From Marinobacter salarius (GTDB lineage Bacteria > Pseudomonadota > Gammaproteobacteria > Pseudomonadales > Oleiphilaceae): a stretch of 64,000 nt of DNA. Below the pieces are notes generated by a model, which ran no database searches, had not been told where the DNA came from, and was given only the letters and a program-made list of their open reading frames with translations. The position numbers were made by a program, and so were the translations under genes. Below, piece by piece: positions 41,084 to 49,965 of the stretch; position 1 is the stretch's first letter; each line of letters starts with the position of its first letter. The DNA is taken from assembly GCA_000831005.1 (NCBI GenBank), contig CP007152.1, positions 2,356,001-2,420,000 on the forward strand, in the 5' to 3' direction.

Positions 41084-42070
41084 ATGGAAATAGTGAAGAC
41101 ACTGGCCGCCGGCATCACCCTGTCCCTCGGCGCGATTTCCGGCTTCGCCCAGGCGGAGGAGCTTACCCCGGTGACCGTGGCCACCACCTGGTATGCCCAG
41201 GCGGAACACGGTGGTTTCTACGCCGCCAAGGCCATGGGTATCTACGAGGACTACGGCCTGGATGTCACCATCAAGATGGGTGGCCCCCAGGTCAACAACG
41301 TGCAGCTGCTGATGGGAGGCTCGGTAGACTTCATCATGGGCTACGCCCTGCAGTCCTTCAATTCCGTGAACCAGGACATCCCGCTGGTGACCGTGGCGGC
41401 TTTCTTCCAGAAGGATCCCCAGTCGCTGGTGGTGCACACCGGTGTCGGCAACGACTCGCTGGAGGACATGAAAGGCAAGCCCATGCGGGTACCCACCGCC
41501 GGCCGCGTCGCCTACTGGCCCTGGCTGAAGACCGAGTACGGCTACACCGATGACCAGTTGCAGGCCTACGACTACAGCTTCGCGCCGTTTATTCGTGACG
41601 AGCAGACCATCCAGCAGGGCTATGTCACCAATGATGGCTTTTTCCTGGAACAGGCCGGGGTCGAGGGCAAGAGCCTGCTGCTGGCGGACTATGGCTGGGA
41701 AGCTTATTCCGCGACCTTGGATACCACCCACGAGATGGTGGAGGAAAATCCCGAAGTTGTTCAGAAGATGGTGGAAGCCACGGCCAAGGGCTGGGAAGCC
41801 TACTTCGAGAATCCGGCACCAGCCAACGCCCTGATCAAGGAAGACAATCCGGAAATGCAGGATGAACTGCTGGCCTACAGCCACGCCAAGATGCAGGAGG
41901 AAGGTATCCTGCTGTCCGGCGCGGCCGAGGGTGGCCAGTACGGCATGATGACCCGTGAGCGCTGGCAGGCCTTCTTCGAGGACATGGTGGCCGCCGGCAC
42001 CCTGCCGGAGGATCTGGACTGGGAAGCAGCGTTTGACCTGAGCTTTGTGGAGGCGGTTTACGCCGACTAG
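41084..42070 (+). CDS. ABC transporter substrate-binding protein, NMT1/THI5-like (orphan)
   Basis: Periplasmic binding protein with a signal peptide (LAAGITLSLGAISGFAQAEE) and the motifs TTWYAQAEHGGFYAAKAMGIYEDYGLDV and MGGPQVNNVQLLMGG. It resembles the binding proteins at 3209 and 48903, and like the former has no permease beside it. A strong terminator follows. It may deliver to the ATPase/permease pair at 49966-51642. Confidence 0.9.
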   Translation: MEIVKTLAAGITLSLGAISGFAQAEELTPVTVATTWYAQAEHGGFYAAKAMGIYEDYGLDVTIKMGGPQVNNVQLLMGGSVDFIMGYALQSFNSVNQDIPLVTVAAFFQKDPQSLVVHTGVGNDSLEDMKGKPMRVPTAGRVAYWPWLKTEYGYTDDQLQAYDYSFAPFIRDEQTIQQGYVTNDGFFLEQAGVEGKSLLLADYGWEAYSATLDTTHEMVEENPEVVQKMVEATAKGWEAYFENPAPANALIKEDNPEMQDELLAYSHAKMQEEGILLSGAAEGGQYGMMTRERWQAFFEDMVAAGTLPEDLDWEAAFDLSFVEAVYAD

Positions 42071-42090
42071 ACGAGTAGCTGGTGAAGCGG

Positions 42091-42118
42091 GAAAAGGGGC
42101 TCAGTCGGGCCCCTTTTC
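42091..42118 (+). terminator. Rho-independent terminator
   Basis: GAAAAGGGGC and GCCCCTTTTC form a 10-bp perfect stem with an 8-base loop, ending in CTCTTTTCC, 20 bases after the binding-protein stop. It also faces the brnA 3' end at 42130. Confidence 0.85.
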
Positions 42119-42129
42119 TCTTTTCCGGG

Positions 42130-42408
42130 TTATTTTGCGGGCGTATGCGACTCTTGCTTGTGCAGCAATGCTTCGTTATTCGCAGCTTCTTCCTGAAGAC
42201 GTTCAACCAGCCAGACCTTGATAATGGATTGGCGGGTAACGCCAATGCGGGCCGCTTCGCGATCCAGAGATTCCACAACCCATGTAGGGAAGTCCACGTT
42301 GATTCGCTTGGGTTCCTGATTCACGCGGCGAGCTGTGGAAAGGTCCAGGTCATCAACGATATCCTCTGAGCCTTCCTCGAATTTCCTGTCGAAGTCTTTA
42401 GCTTTCAT
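42130..42408 (-). CDS. brnA: BrnA-type antitoxin
   Basis: A 92-residue ribbon-helix-helix antitoxin: KDFDRKFEEGSEDIVDDLDLSTARRVNQ then KRINVDFPTWVVESLDREAARIGVTRQSIIKVWLVERL, the C-terminal RHH fold. Its start overlaps brnT by 11 bases. In this family the antitoxin neutralises BrnT and represses the operon. Confidence 0.88.
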   Translation of the reverse strand: MKAKDFDRKFEEGSEDIVDDLDLSTARRVNQEPKRINVDFPTWVVESLDREAARIGVTRQSIIKVWLVERLQEEAANNEALLHKQESHTPAK

Positions 42409-42661
42409 AGAGCTCAACCTCCTGCTTCCGGGAGCGCCTGACTGATATAAGCCGAATAAGCTCTCCCCGGTACGTAATGACAGCCGACCAATGCTTCTCT
42501 TCAATCCTGCCAATCAACAAGAACCTGTCTTCATCCATGGATTTTGCACGGATTTCGAGCAGGTATGGATCGTCCCATAGCGTCTGGGCTTCCAGAAAGT
42601 CGATGCCGTGCTTGTCCTTATTGGCTTTGCTTTTGTTCTCGTCGAACTCGAACGCTTCCAT
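42398..42661 (-). CDS. brnT: BrnT-type ribonuclease toxin
   Basis: An 87-residue RelE-like toxin: FEFDENKSKANKDKHGIDFLEAQTLWDDP, then DRFLLIGRIEEKHWSAVITYRGELIRLISVRRSRKQE, the classic BrnT pattern. It precedes brnA. The pair lies inside the catabolic region and may stabilise it or mark an old insertion. Confidence 0.9.
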   Translation of the reverse strand: MEAFEFDENKSKANKDKHGIDFLEAQTLWDDPYLLEIRAKSMDEDRFLLIGRIEEKHWSAVITYRGELIRLISVRRSRKQEVELYES

Positions 42662-42712
42662 GAGTATAAATTATTCCCTTTTTACTCATGCTGCAATAAT
42701 TGGCGGTGTTGG

Positions 42713-43464
42713 TCAATGGATGGCAAATGTTGTGAGGGCATTGGCCACTGCCCCAGGAGCTGCCACTTGCGGCACATGGCCGGTATTCAGGGATACTATC
42801 TGGGCACCGGGCACCAGCTGTTGCATACGCCGTTGTACCGGCAGTACCACGGACCGATCTTTGCGGGCTTCCAGGTACAGGCGGGGAATCTGCCCGAACC
42901 GCTCCGGCTTCCAGTACGGCACCAGGGCGCGGCTGCCCTCGGCCTGGGGGCCAAAGCGGGGGATGGCCTGTTGAGCAATCTCGTCGCTGATGTCCTGCAG
43001 GAAAATATCGCGAATGGCATGAGCGGGCACCCGGGAGACCTGACCTCCGGCCTCCCATTCGAGATACGGGCCGATACCGGACGCTTCCGGGTAGTCATCA
43101 ACCATTTCGGCGACGACCTCACTAAAGCCGGTTCCTGAGGGGAGCATCATACCCGCCAGGTAGGCGACGCCAATCACCCGTTCACTGATGGCCTCGGCCA
43201 GTTGCGTGGCCACGGCGCCGCCGCCGGAATGGCCCACCATCAACAGCGGACCGGAGACAGCACTCAGCTGTTGTTCAAGATCGTCGACACATCCGATCAG
43301 TGAGGCGTTTTCAGGATCACCGAGACGCGCACCGCAACCGGGAGATCCGGCGCCAGAACCCGGAATCCCCGGGCTTCCAGGTACGGCGTGATGGTGTCCC
43401 ACACCCAGCCGCCGGCCCAGGCTCCATGGATCAGTACCGCGGTAATGCCATGTGCATCAGGCAT
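42713..43464 (-). CDS. Alpha/beta hydrolase (frameshift near 43337)
   Basis: Hydrolase of the esterase/hydroxynitrile-lyase-like group: HGAWAGGWVWDTITPYLEARG, VGHSGGGAVATQLAE (nucleophile Ser) and NTGHVPQVAAP (catalytic His). One G is missing near 43337 (CCCGGTTGC for CCCGGGTTGC), joining LAPDLP to GCGARLGDPENASL. It overlaps the 2OG oxygenase by 8 bases and is transcribed after it, so it may hydrolyse the oxidised product. It keeps the nucleophile that RutD lacks, so it is not a RutD copy. Confidence 0.82.
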
Positions 43465-44422
43465 AGGTCCTCCGGTACATCTCCATCAAGTGAGCTTCCA
43501 CCGTGGTCGGCGGGTAATGGGGCTGTTCGTCTTCGGACAGGCATGCCTGGAGACAGCGGACTTCATGGTCCGGGTTGCCGCTGAAGAAGAAGGGCACCGA
43601 GTAGCGTTCGGCGCCGGAGGTGTTGACTACCCGATGCAGTGTGGAGCGGTAACGGTTGTTGGTCCAGCGGGCAATCATGTCCCCCAGGTTGACCACGAAG
43701 GTGCCGGGAATCGGGTTGGCATTGATCCAGCGGTCATTGGCCGCATCCCACACCTGCAGGCCGGGGTTGTCGTCCAGCAGCAGGATGGTGACGCCGCCGA
43801 AATCCGTGTGGGCGCCGCAGCCTTTCTCACCGGGTTGAGGGTTCGGCGGTTGCGGCGGGTAATGCAGCAGTCGCAGGGTCGAGAGCGGTTGTTGGCAGAA
43901 ATCGTCGAAGAAGTCCTGTGGCAGGTCCAGAGCCAGGGCCAGTGCCTGCATGATCCGGTCGCTCAGCTCGTTCATGGCCTCAAAATACTTGCTCATGGTC
44001 TCGCGAAACGTCGGCAATGCTGCAGGCCACTGGTTGGGACCATGGTTGAAGCGTCCGGCCCGGACCCGGGGATCCGAGTCGTCCAGTTCCTCGCCAATAT
44101 AGAAGCCTTCCTTGAGGTCCGGCGGGCTGCCGGGTTCCAGGGTTTGTCCCTTCAACGGTTCGTAACCCCGGTTGGCCGTTGAGTGGGCCTTGTGGATGGC
44201 CTCCTTCTCCTCTGCAGGCAGGTCAAAGAGCGCCCGGGATTCCCGGAAGACCCGGGCGATCAGGCCATCAGGAATACCGTGGCGACAGATATAGAAGAAC
44301 CCGGTATGCAGGCAGGCGTTATTCAGGGATCGGGCCAGCGACTGACGCTGTTCCTCGTTTCCCGCCAGCAGGGAAAGGTCGATGACGGGCAGGGCGGCGC
44401 CCGCCCCGGAAGTCTTGCTCAT
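43457..44422 (-). CDS. 2OG-Fe(II) oxygenase, IPNS-like
   Basis: Intact 321-residue iron dioxygenase: LPVIDLSLLAGNEEQ, FFYICRHGIP, GCGAHTDFGGVTILL (HxD), STLHRVV (His) and ERYSVPFF (RxS). I start it at MSKTSG (44422). A sigma-54-like promoter with a mismatch at -12 and a RutR-like box lie 30-65 bases upstream. Fourth member of this family in the window. Confidence 0.88.
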   Translation of the reverse strand: MSKTSGAGAALPVIDLSLLAGNEEQRQSLARSLNNACLHTGFFYICRHGIPDGLIARVFRESRALFDLPAEEKEAIHKAHSTANRGYEPLKGQTLEPGSPPDLKEGFYIGEELDDSDPRVRAGRFNHGPNQWPAALPTFRETMSKYFEAMNELSDRIMQALALALDLPQDFFDDFCQQPLSTLRLLHYPPQPPNPQPGEKGCGAHTDFGGVTILLLDDNPGLQVWDAANDRWINANPIPGTFVVNLGDMIARWTNNRYRSTLHRVVNTSGAERYSVPFFFSGNPDHEVRCLQACLSEDEQPHYPPTTVEAHLMEMYRRTYA

Positions 44423-44450
44423 GGTGTGGCTCCACTTTCTGTCTGCAAAA

Positions 44451-44466
44451 TTGTCCATATGGTCAG
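44451..44466. promoter_or_regulatory. RutR-like operator
   Basis: TTGTCCATATGGTCAG matches TTGACCA-N2-TGGTCAA with one core mismatch. It lies 29 bases upstream of the oxygenase start and around the predicted +1. Confidence 0.68.
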
Positions 44467-44468
44467 TA

Positions 44469-44485
44469 ATTCATAAAGCGTGCCA
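44469..44485 (-). promoter_or_regulatory. Possible sigma-54 promoter (GA at -12)
   Basis: TGGCACGCTTTATGAAT on the minus strand: perfect TGGCAC but GA instead of GC at -12. Placement relative to the RutR-like box matches the other promoters, so it may be a weak site or carry a base error. Confidence 0.45.
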
Positions 44486-44770
44486 TTGAGATCCGTTATC
44501 TGCCTGGGCCCCGACGCCAGGAATCCGTTGGCCTGTGAGCGTTTGCAACCAGAACCGTCGCTGGCTACTGGCCTCATATGAGGGCGTGTCGCGTTTTTGT
44601 GCACTAGTTTCGGGCGCCTGATCCGACTGAACGACAGGCCCTGGCTTGGGCTGGAGTGTCAGTGCTTATGGTGTGGTCCCGTGGCCGGAGGCGGGTAGAA
44701 GGACGAAAGGTCTCGCTTTTCAGGCAGTTCGTCAGTTCTGGCGGGAATTATGCAGCGGACGTTTCCAAGC

Positions 44771-44787
44771 TGGTCTGCCGTTTGCTT
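44771..44787 (+). promoter_or_regulatory. Sigma-54 promoter for NMT1 uptake operon
   Basis: TGGTCTGCCGTTTGCTT with GG-N10-GC, 72 bases before the binding-protein start. The spacer 44423-44840 shows no convincing gene; it holds the divergent promoters and boxes. Confidence 0.65.
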
Positions 44788-44801
44788 TCTCCTGATAAAA
44801 C

Positions 44802-44817
44802 CTGACCGAATGATCAA
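44802..44817. promoter_or_regulatory. RutR-like operator
   Basis: CTGACCGAATGATCAA is two changes away from the RutR core and covers the predicted +1 of the sigma-54 promoter at 44771. Confidence 0.6.
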
Positions 44818-44858
44818 TAAAATTCGGCGGGCGATAAACCATGAAAGGGGAAAAGCAC

Positions 44859-45862
44859 ATGCATAAGCGTCTTACACGTTCATTCCTGCTGGCGGCCTCA
44901 TTGACCGGCGGGCTCATGGCCCAGTCGGCACTCGCCGCCGACGAAGTGACCTACCAGCTCGATTGGCTGCCGGGTGGCGACAAGTCCCCGGTCTATGTGG
45001 GTGTCCAGGAAGGCTTCTTCGAGGAGGAAGGCCTGGAAGTCAGCATCGCCAGCGGTCGTGGCTCCACCGATGCGATCACCAAGATCGCCACTGGCCAGGC
45101 GGATATTGGCAGCGCGACATCGGTGCCCTGATGGCCGCCAAGGCCCAGGATGAGAGCCTGCCGGTAAAGGCCGTCTACAGCATCTTTAACCAGGCGCCCC
45201 ACGCCTTTTTTACGTTGGCGAAGAACGACATCAGCGAGATGGCGGACATGGAGGGCAAGAAGGTCGCTACCTCGCCGTTCACGTCGTCCAATGCATTTCT
45301 ACCGCTGGTATTGAAAGAAAATGGTATGGCGGAAGACGCGGTCAACCTGACCAAGGCTGACCCGGGTGCCCTTGGGCCGATGCTGATGAGTGGCAGCACC
45401 GATGCGATCATCGCTTGGGTGACCAATATTGCCCTGTTTGCCGATCAGGCGGAGGCGACCGGTAATGAGCTGGTGGTGCTGCCCTGGTCGGATGCCGGCC
45501 TGGAGCTGTACTCCTCCTCCGTGGTGGCCAGTGAGAGGTTCCTGAGTGAGCGCCCTGACGTTGCCAAACGCTTTATGCGTGCCTTCGACAAGTCCCTGAA
45601 GTTTACCAGCGAGAATCCCCGCAAGGCTGCCGAAGCCCTTCACAGTATGGTGCCGGAAGTGGATATGGACGTAGTGACTGCCCAGATTGGCGACACCATG
45701 GAGCTCATCATGAATGAGGTCAGCGAGCGGGATGGTGTGGGCGCTCTTACCGAAGAGCGTGTGGCACTGACCTGGGACTGGGTATCACAGGCAGAAAAAT
45801 TGGGTCACGACGCCCTGGACCCGGAAGCCATTATCGACCGTACCCTGATCGAGGCGTTGTAA
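44859..45862 (+). CDS. ABC transporter substrate-binding protein, NMT1 type (frameshift near 45112)
   Basis: Periplasmic binding protein of a different NMT1 subgroup: signal peptide LLAASLTGGLMAQSALA, then YQLDWLPGGDKSPVYVGVQEGFFEEEGLEV and ITKIATGQADIGSA. One base is missing near 45112 (AGCGCGACATC), joining to DIGALMAAKAQDESLPVKAVYS. Start ATG 44859 has AGGGG upstream. It heads an uptake operon with ATPase, permease, deaminase and WrbA-like genes. Confidence 0.87.
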
Positions 45863-45864
45863 GC

Positions 45865-46652
45865 ATGACCGAGCCCGCCACCAACCGTTCGTTTGTCCGG
45901 CTCTCCGGGGTCGGGCACCGGTATGATCCGGACCCGACGGTACCGCCGGCCGTGACCGGTATCGACCTGGATATCCGCCGTCACGAATTCGTGGCGGTGG
46001 TGGGCCCATCCGGCTGCGGCAAGTCGACCCTGCTGAGGATGATTTCCGGTCTGCTGATGCCGACGGAAGGCGAGGTCTCTGTGTTCGGGAAGCCGGTATC
46101 TGGTCCCCGGGATGACGTCGGTATCGTGTTCCAGAAACCGACCCTGCTGCCATGCTGTCGGTGCGCAAGAACGTACTGTTTCCGCTCAGGCACAAATATG
46201 GTCGCTACAGTCGCGCGGATGAGAAGCGGGCCGACGAACTGCTGGCCATGGCCGGGCTGGGAGGCTTTGCCGGCAAGCGGCCGGATGAGTTGTCCGGCGG
46301 TATGCAGCAACGGGTAGGCATTGTCCGGGCGCTGTTGCTGAACCCGGACATTCTGTTAATGGACGAACCCTTCTCGGCGCTGGATGCCATGACCAGGGAG
46401 CAGATCGGATTCGACCTGCTGAAGATCTGGGAGGAAAACCCCAAGACCGTGCTGTTTATCACCCACTCTATCGCCGAGGCCGTGCTGCTGGCGGATCGGG
46501 TGCTGGTGATGAGCAAGCGCCCCGGCACTGTGCTGGACGTGCTGGATGTGGACCTGCCCCGGCCCAGAACCACCCACACCATCTCCGAACCCCGTTTCGG
46601 GCAGCTGACGGAACATCTGAGGAAGCATATCTATGAGCCTGAAGCTGCCTGA
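45865..46652 (+). CDS. ABC transporter ATP-binding protein, nitrate/taurine type (frameshift near 46150)
   Basis: Single ATPase cassette: VGPSGCGKSTLLRM (Walker A), ELSGGMQQRVGIVRAL (signature), DILLMDEPFSALDAMTR (Walker B) and LFITHSIAEAVLL. One G is missing near 46150 (CCATGCTG for CCATGGCTG), joining FQKPTLLPW to LSVRKNVLFPL. Two bases separate it from the binding protein, and its end overlaps the permease. Confidence 0.9.
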
Positions 46653-47426
46653 GGGCAAGGCCGGTCGCTACCTCCTGGCGGCAGCGCCTGGGTGTTCTTC
46701 CTGGCGCTGATCCTGTCGTGGGAGCTGGTGTGTCGGGTGTTCTCGTTACCGGAATATGTACTGCCAGCGCCGTCTGCCATTGTGGAGGCTTTCTTAAAGG
46801 TGGAGATGAGCCGCTGGTTTACTCACTTGTGGGCGACCCTGAAGGTCGCGTTGATGGGATTTGCGGTATCCATACTGGTGGCGATCCCCGTTGCTATAGC
46901 AATGATGCGCTCGGAGTTGCTGAGTCGCACGCTCTACCCCTTGCTGGTCGTGATCCAGTCGACGCCAGTGGTGGCGGTGGCGCCGCTGATCATCGTGTTG
47001 ATGGGGTCTGATGACCCGTCACGGGTGCTGATCACCTGCCTGCTGACGTTCTTTCCGCTGGTCGTGTCGACCGCCACCGGTATCAATGAGACGCCCGGGG
47101 AGCTGGTCGAACTAAGTCGCTCACTGGACGCACCGTTGCGCCGGGAAACCTGGCAGATCCGCATTCCCTACGCCATCCCTCACATCTTTAGCGGCCTGCG
47201 GGTCGCCATAACCCTGGCGATAATTGGTGCCGTGGTCGCCGAGTTCGTCGCGGCCGAGGAAGGGTTGGGCTATTTCATCCAGTTTTCCACGTCTTTCTTC
47301 CGGATACCCCAGGCCTTTGCCGGCCTGTTCTTCCTGGCCGTCGTGAGCCTGTTGCTGTTCAAGTCCGTGCAGTGGATACAGCAGTGGTTCTTTCCCTGGA
47401 GCCTGCCTCGCAAGGGCAGCCATTGA
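46633..47426 (+). CDS. ABC transporter permease, nitrate/taurine type (frameshift near 46685)
   Basis: Inner-membrane permease: about six helices with the BPD loop EAGASLDA-like segment ELSRSLDAPLRRETWQIRIPYAIPHIFSGLR. Start at MSLKLPEGKAGRY; one C is missing near 46685 (GCGCCTGGG for GCGCCCTGGG), joining LLAAAP to WVFFLALILSWELV. It overlaps the ATPase 3' end by 20 bases. Confidence 0.87.
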
Positions 47427-47428
47427 CC

Positions 47429-47943
47429 ATGAGGAGTTTCCCTTTGGCGCTGACAGAGCAACCAACGGACAATGATCTGAGGTTTATTCGCAAGACCCTG
47501 GACCTGGCGAATAGTGCTGCGGCCAAGGGCATCCACCCGTTCGCCGCGATCCTGGTGGACGAGAAGGGCGAAGAGCTGATGTCCCAGGTGAATGCCTACC
47601 TGCCGCACCAGGACATGACCGGCCATGCCGAGCGGGTGCTGATGACCCGCGCCAGTCAGACCTGGCGCCCCCTTGAGATGGCGAAGTTCACGATGTATGT
47701 GTCGGCAGAGCCTTGCTGCATGTGTGCCGGGGCCGCCTACTGGGCGGGCCTGGGGCGGCTGGTATACGGGGTCAGTGAACACCGCCTGAAACAGATGACC
47801 GGTAACCACCCCGAGAACCCCACACTGGACCTGCCCTGCCGCCAGGTATTCGCTTCCGGCCAGCGGGAAGTGGCGGTCATCGGCCCGGTGCTGGAGGATG
47901 AAGCGGCGGAAGTCCATGAAGCTTCTGGCGCAATCAGGGATAG
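47429..47943 (+). CDS. Guanine deaminase-like cytidine-deaminase-fold enzyme (frameshift near 47925)
   Basis: Zinc deaminase with GHAERVLM (HAE) and EPCCMCAGAAYWAGLGRLVYG (PCxxC), like Bacillus-type guanine deaminase. As written the frame runs on into the next gene, giving an apparent fusion. One C restored near 47925 (GAAGCTTC to GAAGCCTTC) gives the family end EAFWRNQG and a TAG at 47941, with a separate ribosome site and ATG for the next gene. The ATG at 47429 is assumed, but a TTG at 47444 has the better ribosome site (GAGGAG). It would feed xanthine to the dehydrogenase. Confidence 0.85.
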
Positions 47944-47956
47944 CGAGGAAATAGAC

Positions 47957-48613
47957 ATGAACGCAAGCCGTGTCACTGTCGTTGTGGATTCCCGTTATGG
48001 CACCACGCTGGCTCTGGCGAAAGCGATTGTCGATGGTGCCCGCTCGGAAGGTGCCGAGGTCCGGCTATGCCGGGTGGAGATCGTCGAGCCGGAATTCAGT
48101 GTGGATACCCGGCGACAGGATTTTATGGCGGCCCAGGCCGAATACCGGGACCTGCCACGGGCTTGCGCTGCTGATCTGGAGTGGGCCAATGGCATCCTGT
48201 GGGGATCGCCAACCCGCTATGGCCTGATGAGCACGCCCCTGCGCGCCTTTATCGACGAAGTGGCACCGCTATGGCGGCAAGGTGCGCTGATCGGGAAGGT
48301 GGGGGCCGCCTTTACCTCCACCGGGGGCATGCATTCCGGCAACGAAATGACACTGTTATCCCTGCTACTCCCCTTCATGCAACACGGCATGGTGCTGGCC
48401 GGAGTGCCCCACAGCGTGCCGGAACTGGTCCACACCACCAAGGGTGGCTCGCCCTATGGTGCCTCGGCGGTCACCGGTTTTGACGGAACCCGGGGCGTGG
48501 ACAGTAATGAACTGGCCATCGCCCGGGCCCTGGGTGCCCGGGTCGCCAGGCTGGCCCGCTGGGCCGAGCCAGAACCTGCGTCCGTAGAACTGGCTGCTGC
48601 CTCAGGGCCCTGA
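47957..48613 (+). CDS. WrbA-like flavodoxin-fold NAD(P)H:quinone oxidoreductase
   Basis: Flavodoxin-like protein of 218 residues: VVVDSRYGTTLALAKAIVDGARSEG (FMN phosphate loop), ADGIL-type WANGILWGSPTRYGLMSTPLRAFIDEV, GKVGAAFTSTGGMHSGNEMTL and GSPYGASAVTG, all WrbA features. Preceded by GAGGAA and ATG 47957, so it is independent of the deaminase. Its place in a purine/pyrimidine operon suggests redox support, for example reduced flavin or quinone turnover; this is inference. Confidence 0.87.
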   Translation: MNASRVTVVVDSRYGTTLALAKAIVDGARSEGAEVRLCRVEIVEPEFSVDTRRQDFMAAQAEYRDLPRACAADLEWANGILWGSPTRYGLMSTPLRAFIDEVAPLWRQGALIGKVGAAFTSTGGMHSGNEMTLLSLLLPFMQHGMVLAGVPHSVPELVHTTKGGSPYGASAVTGFDGTRGVDSNELAIARALGARVARLARWAEPEPASVELAAASGP

Positions 48614-48663
48614 ACCGGACACCCTCTTTGAGGGGTGATCGATACAAGCGTTGTCTTCCTTTT

Positions 48664-48686
48664 GCCGCCTTCGGGCGGTTTTTTTT
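48664..48686 (+). terminator. Rho-independent terminator
   Basis: CCGCC-TTCG-GGCGG followed by eight T, 50 bases after the WrbA-like stop. It closes the 44859-48613 operon. Confidence 0.9.
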
Positions 48687-48818
48687 GTCCGGCCACTGCC
48701 GGGTGCTTGTCCACGCTGTACAAAACCGGTGCAGGCCGGTTCAGTGTAGTGCACGACACTAGTTTTAGTGACGGCCTTAACATTATGAAATTAAAGGGAT
48801 AGTTTGTTTTTCCTTGAA

Positions 48819-48835
48819 TGGCATGACGGTTGCTT
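48819..48835 (+). promoter_or_regulatory. Sigma-54 promoter for NMT1 uptake operon
   Basis: TGGCATGACGGTTGCTT with GG-N10-GC, five of six -24 positions and the TTGC core matched. Followed by the palindrome at 48844. Confidence 0.78.
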
Positions 48836-48843
48836 TTAAAAAC

Positions 48844-48859
48844 CTGAACAATTGGTCAG
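48844..48859. promoter_or_regulatory. RutR-like operator
   Basis: CTGAACAATTGGTCAG is a palindrome one base from the RutR core, covering the predicted start near 48845. Confidence 0.72.
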
Positions 48860-48902
48860 TTAAAGAGCGGCAGCAGCCGCCTGCATTTACAGGAGAGGTT
48901 TC

Positions 48903-49898
48903 ATGGCAGTGAAAACACGTGCAGCCGTCGGTGGCTCAATCATGATGGCCGGGTTGCTGGCCTTGTCTTCGGCATCAGCTGAAGAGCTGGACAAGCTGGT
49001 GTTCGGTACCAATTGGTACGCCCAGGCAGAGCATGGTGGTTTTTACCAGGCTTTGGCCACAGGCCTGTATGAGGACTACGGCCTGGACGTGGAGATCAGG
49101 ATGGGCGGTCCCCAGGTCAACGGCACCCAGTTGCTGGTCTCCGGTCGCTACGACCTGTTGATGGGGTATCCCATTGGCAACGTTAATGCCGTTGAAAAAG
49201 GGCTGCCGGTGATGACCGTGGCGGCCTCCATGCAGGGTGACCCGCAGGCGCTGATTGCGCACCCCCATGTGGAGTCCATCGAGCAGATCAGGGAGGAGGG
49301 CCTGCCCGTCTATATCGCCACCTTCGCCCATTCCACGTTCTGGCCGTGGCTGAAGGCGGAATATGGCTTTGAGGATGACGTGGTACACGCCTATACCTTC
49401 AGCGTGGCGCCTTTCCTCAACAACAAGGACATTGTCCAGCAGGGTTACCTGTCCTCCGAGCCCTTCGCCATGCGCAAGGGGGGTGTCGAACCCAACGTCT
49501 TCCTGTTGTCCGATCATGGCTACCCGCCCTACGCCACCACTATTGAAACCACCACCGACATGATTGAGGAGCGGCCTGATGTGGTGAAACGGTTTGTGCA
49601 GGCCAGTATGGAGGGCTGGAAAAGCTACCTGGAAAACCCGGAGCCGGGCAACAAGCTGATCATGCAGGAGAACCCGGAGATGACCCCGGAGCAGATCGCT
49701 TACGGCATCGAGAAGATGAAGGAATACGAACTGGTAACGGGCGGCGATGCCGGGACCATGGGCATCGGCGTGATGACCGGGGAGCGCTGGCAGAAAATCA
49801 GGGACTTCATGGTGGAAGCCGGCCTGGCCTCGGAGAACCTGGATCTGAACAAGGTCTACACCCTGGAATTCCTTCCTGAAGAGCCGGTGCTGCCCTGA
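48903..49898 (+). CDS. ABC transporter substrate-binding protein, NMT1/THI5-like
   Basis: Intact 331-residue binding protein: signal peptide (GGSIMMAGLLALSSASAEE), GTNWYAQAEHGGFYQALATGLYEDYGLDVEI and MGGPQVNGTQLL. It shares these blocks with the proteins at 3209 and 41084 but, unlike them, is followed by an ATPase and a permease. CAGGAGAGG precedes the ATG. Ligand likely a pyrimidine or purine derivative. Confidence 0.92.
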   Translation: MAVKTRAAVGGSIMMAGLLALSSASAEELDKLVFGTNWYAQAEHGGFYQALATGLYEDYGLDVEIRMGGPQVNGTQLLVSGRYDLLMGYPIGNVNAVEKGLPVMTVAASMQGDPQALIAHPHVESIEQIREEGLPVYIATFAHSTFWPWLKAEYGFEDDVVHAYTFSVAPFLNNKDIVQQGYLSSEPFAMRKGGVEPNVFLLSDHGYPPYATTIETTTDMIEERPDVVKRFVQASMEGWKSYLENPEPGNKLIMQENPEMTPEQIAYGIEKMKEYELVTGGDAGTMGIGVMTGERWQKIRDFMVEAGLASENLDLNKVYTLEFLPEEPVLP

Positions 49899-49923
49899 GC
49901 ACCGCCGCGATACCCATCCTGAT

Positions 49924-49950
49924 GCTGGCCGGGAGGTGGTCCCGGCCAGC
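49924..49950 (+). other. Stable intercistronic hairpin
   Basis: GCTGGCCGGGA and TCCCGGCCAGC form an 11-bp perfect stem with a 5-base loop in the gap between binding protein and ATPase. No T run follows, so it more likely protects the upstream mRNA end or dampens downstream expression than terminates fully. Confidence 0.75.
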
Positions 49951-49965
49951 CCTGGAGAGACCATT

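Noticed and set aside
44419..44917. Small minus-strand frames in the 44.4-44.9 kb spacer
   Set aside because: No ribosome site or family match; they run through the promoters and operators of the divergent genes.
47372..48613. Single 413-residue deaminase-WrbA fusion protein
   Set aside because: One missing C explains it; the restored frame gives normal ends, a stop, a ribosome site and a new start for the second gene.
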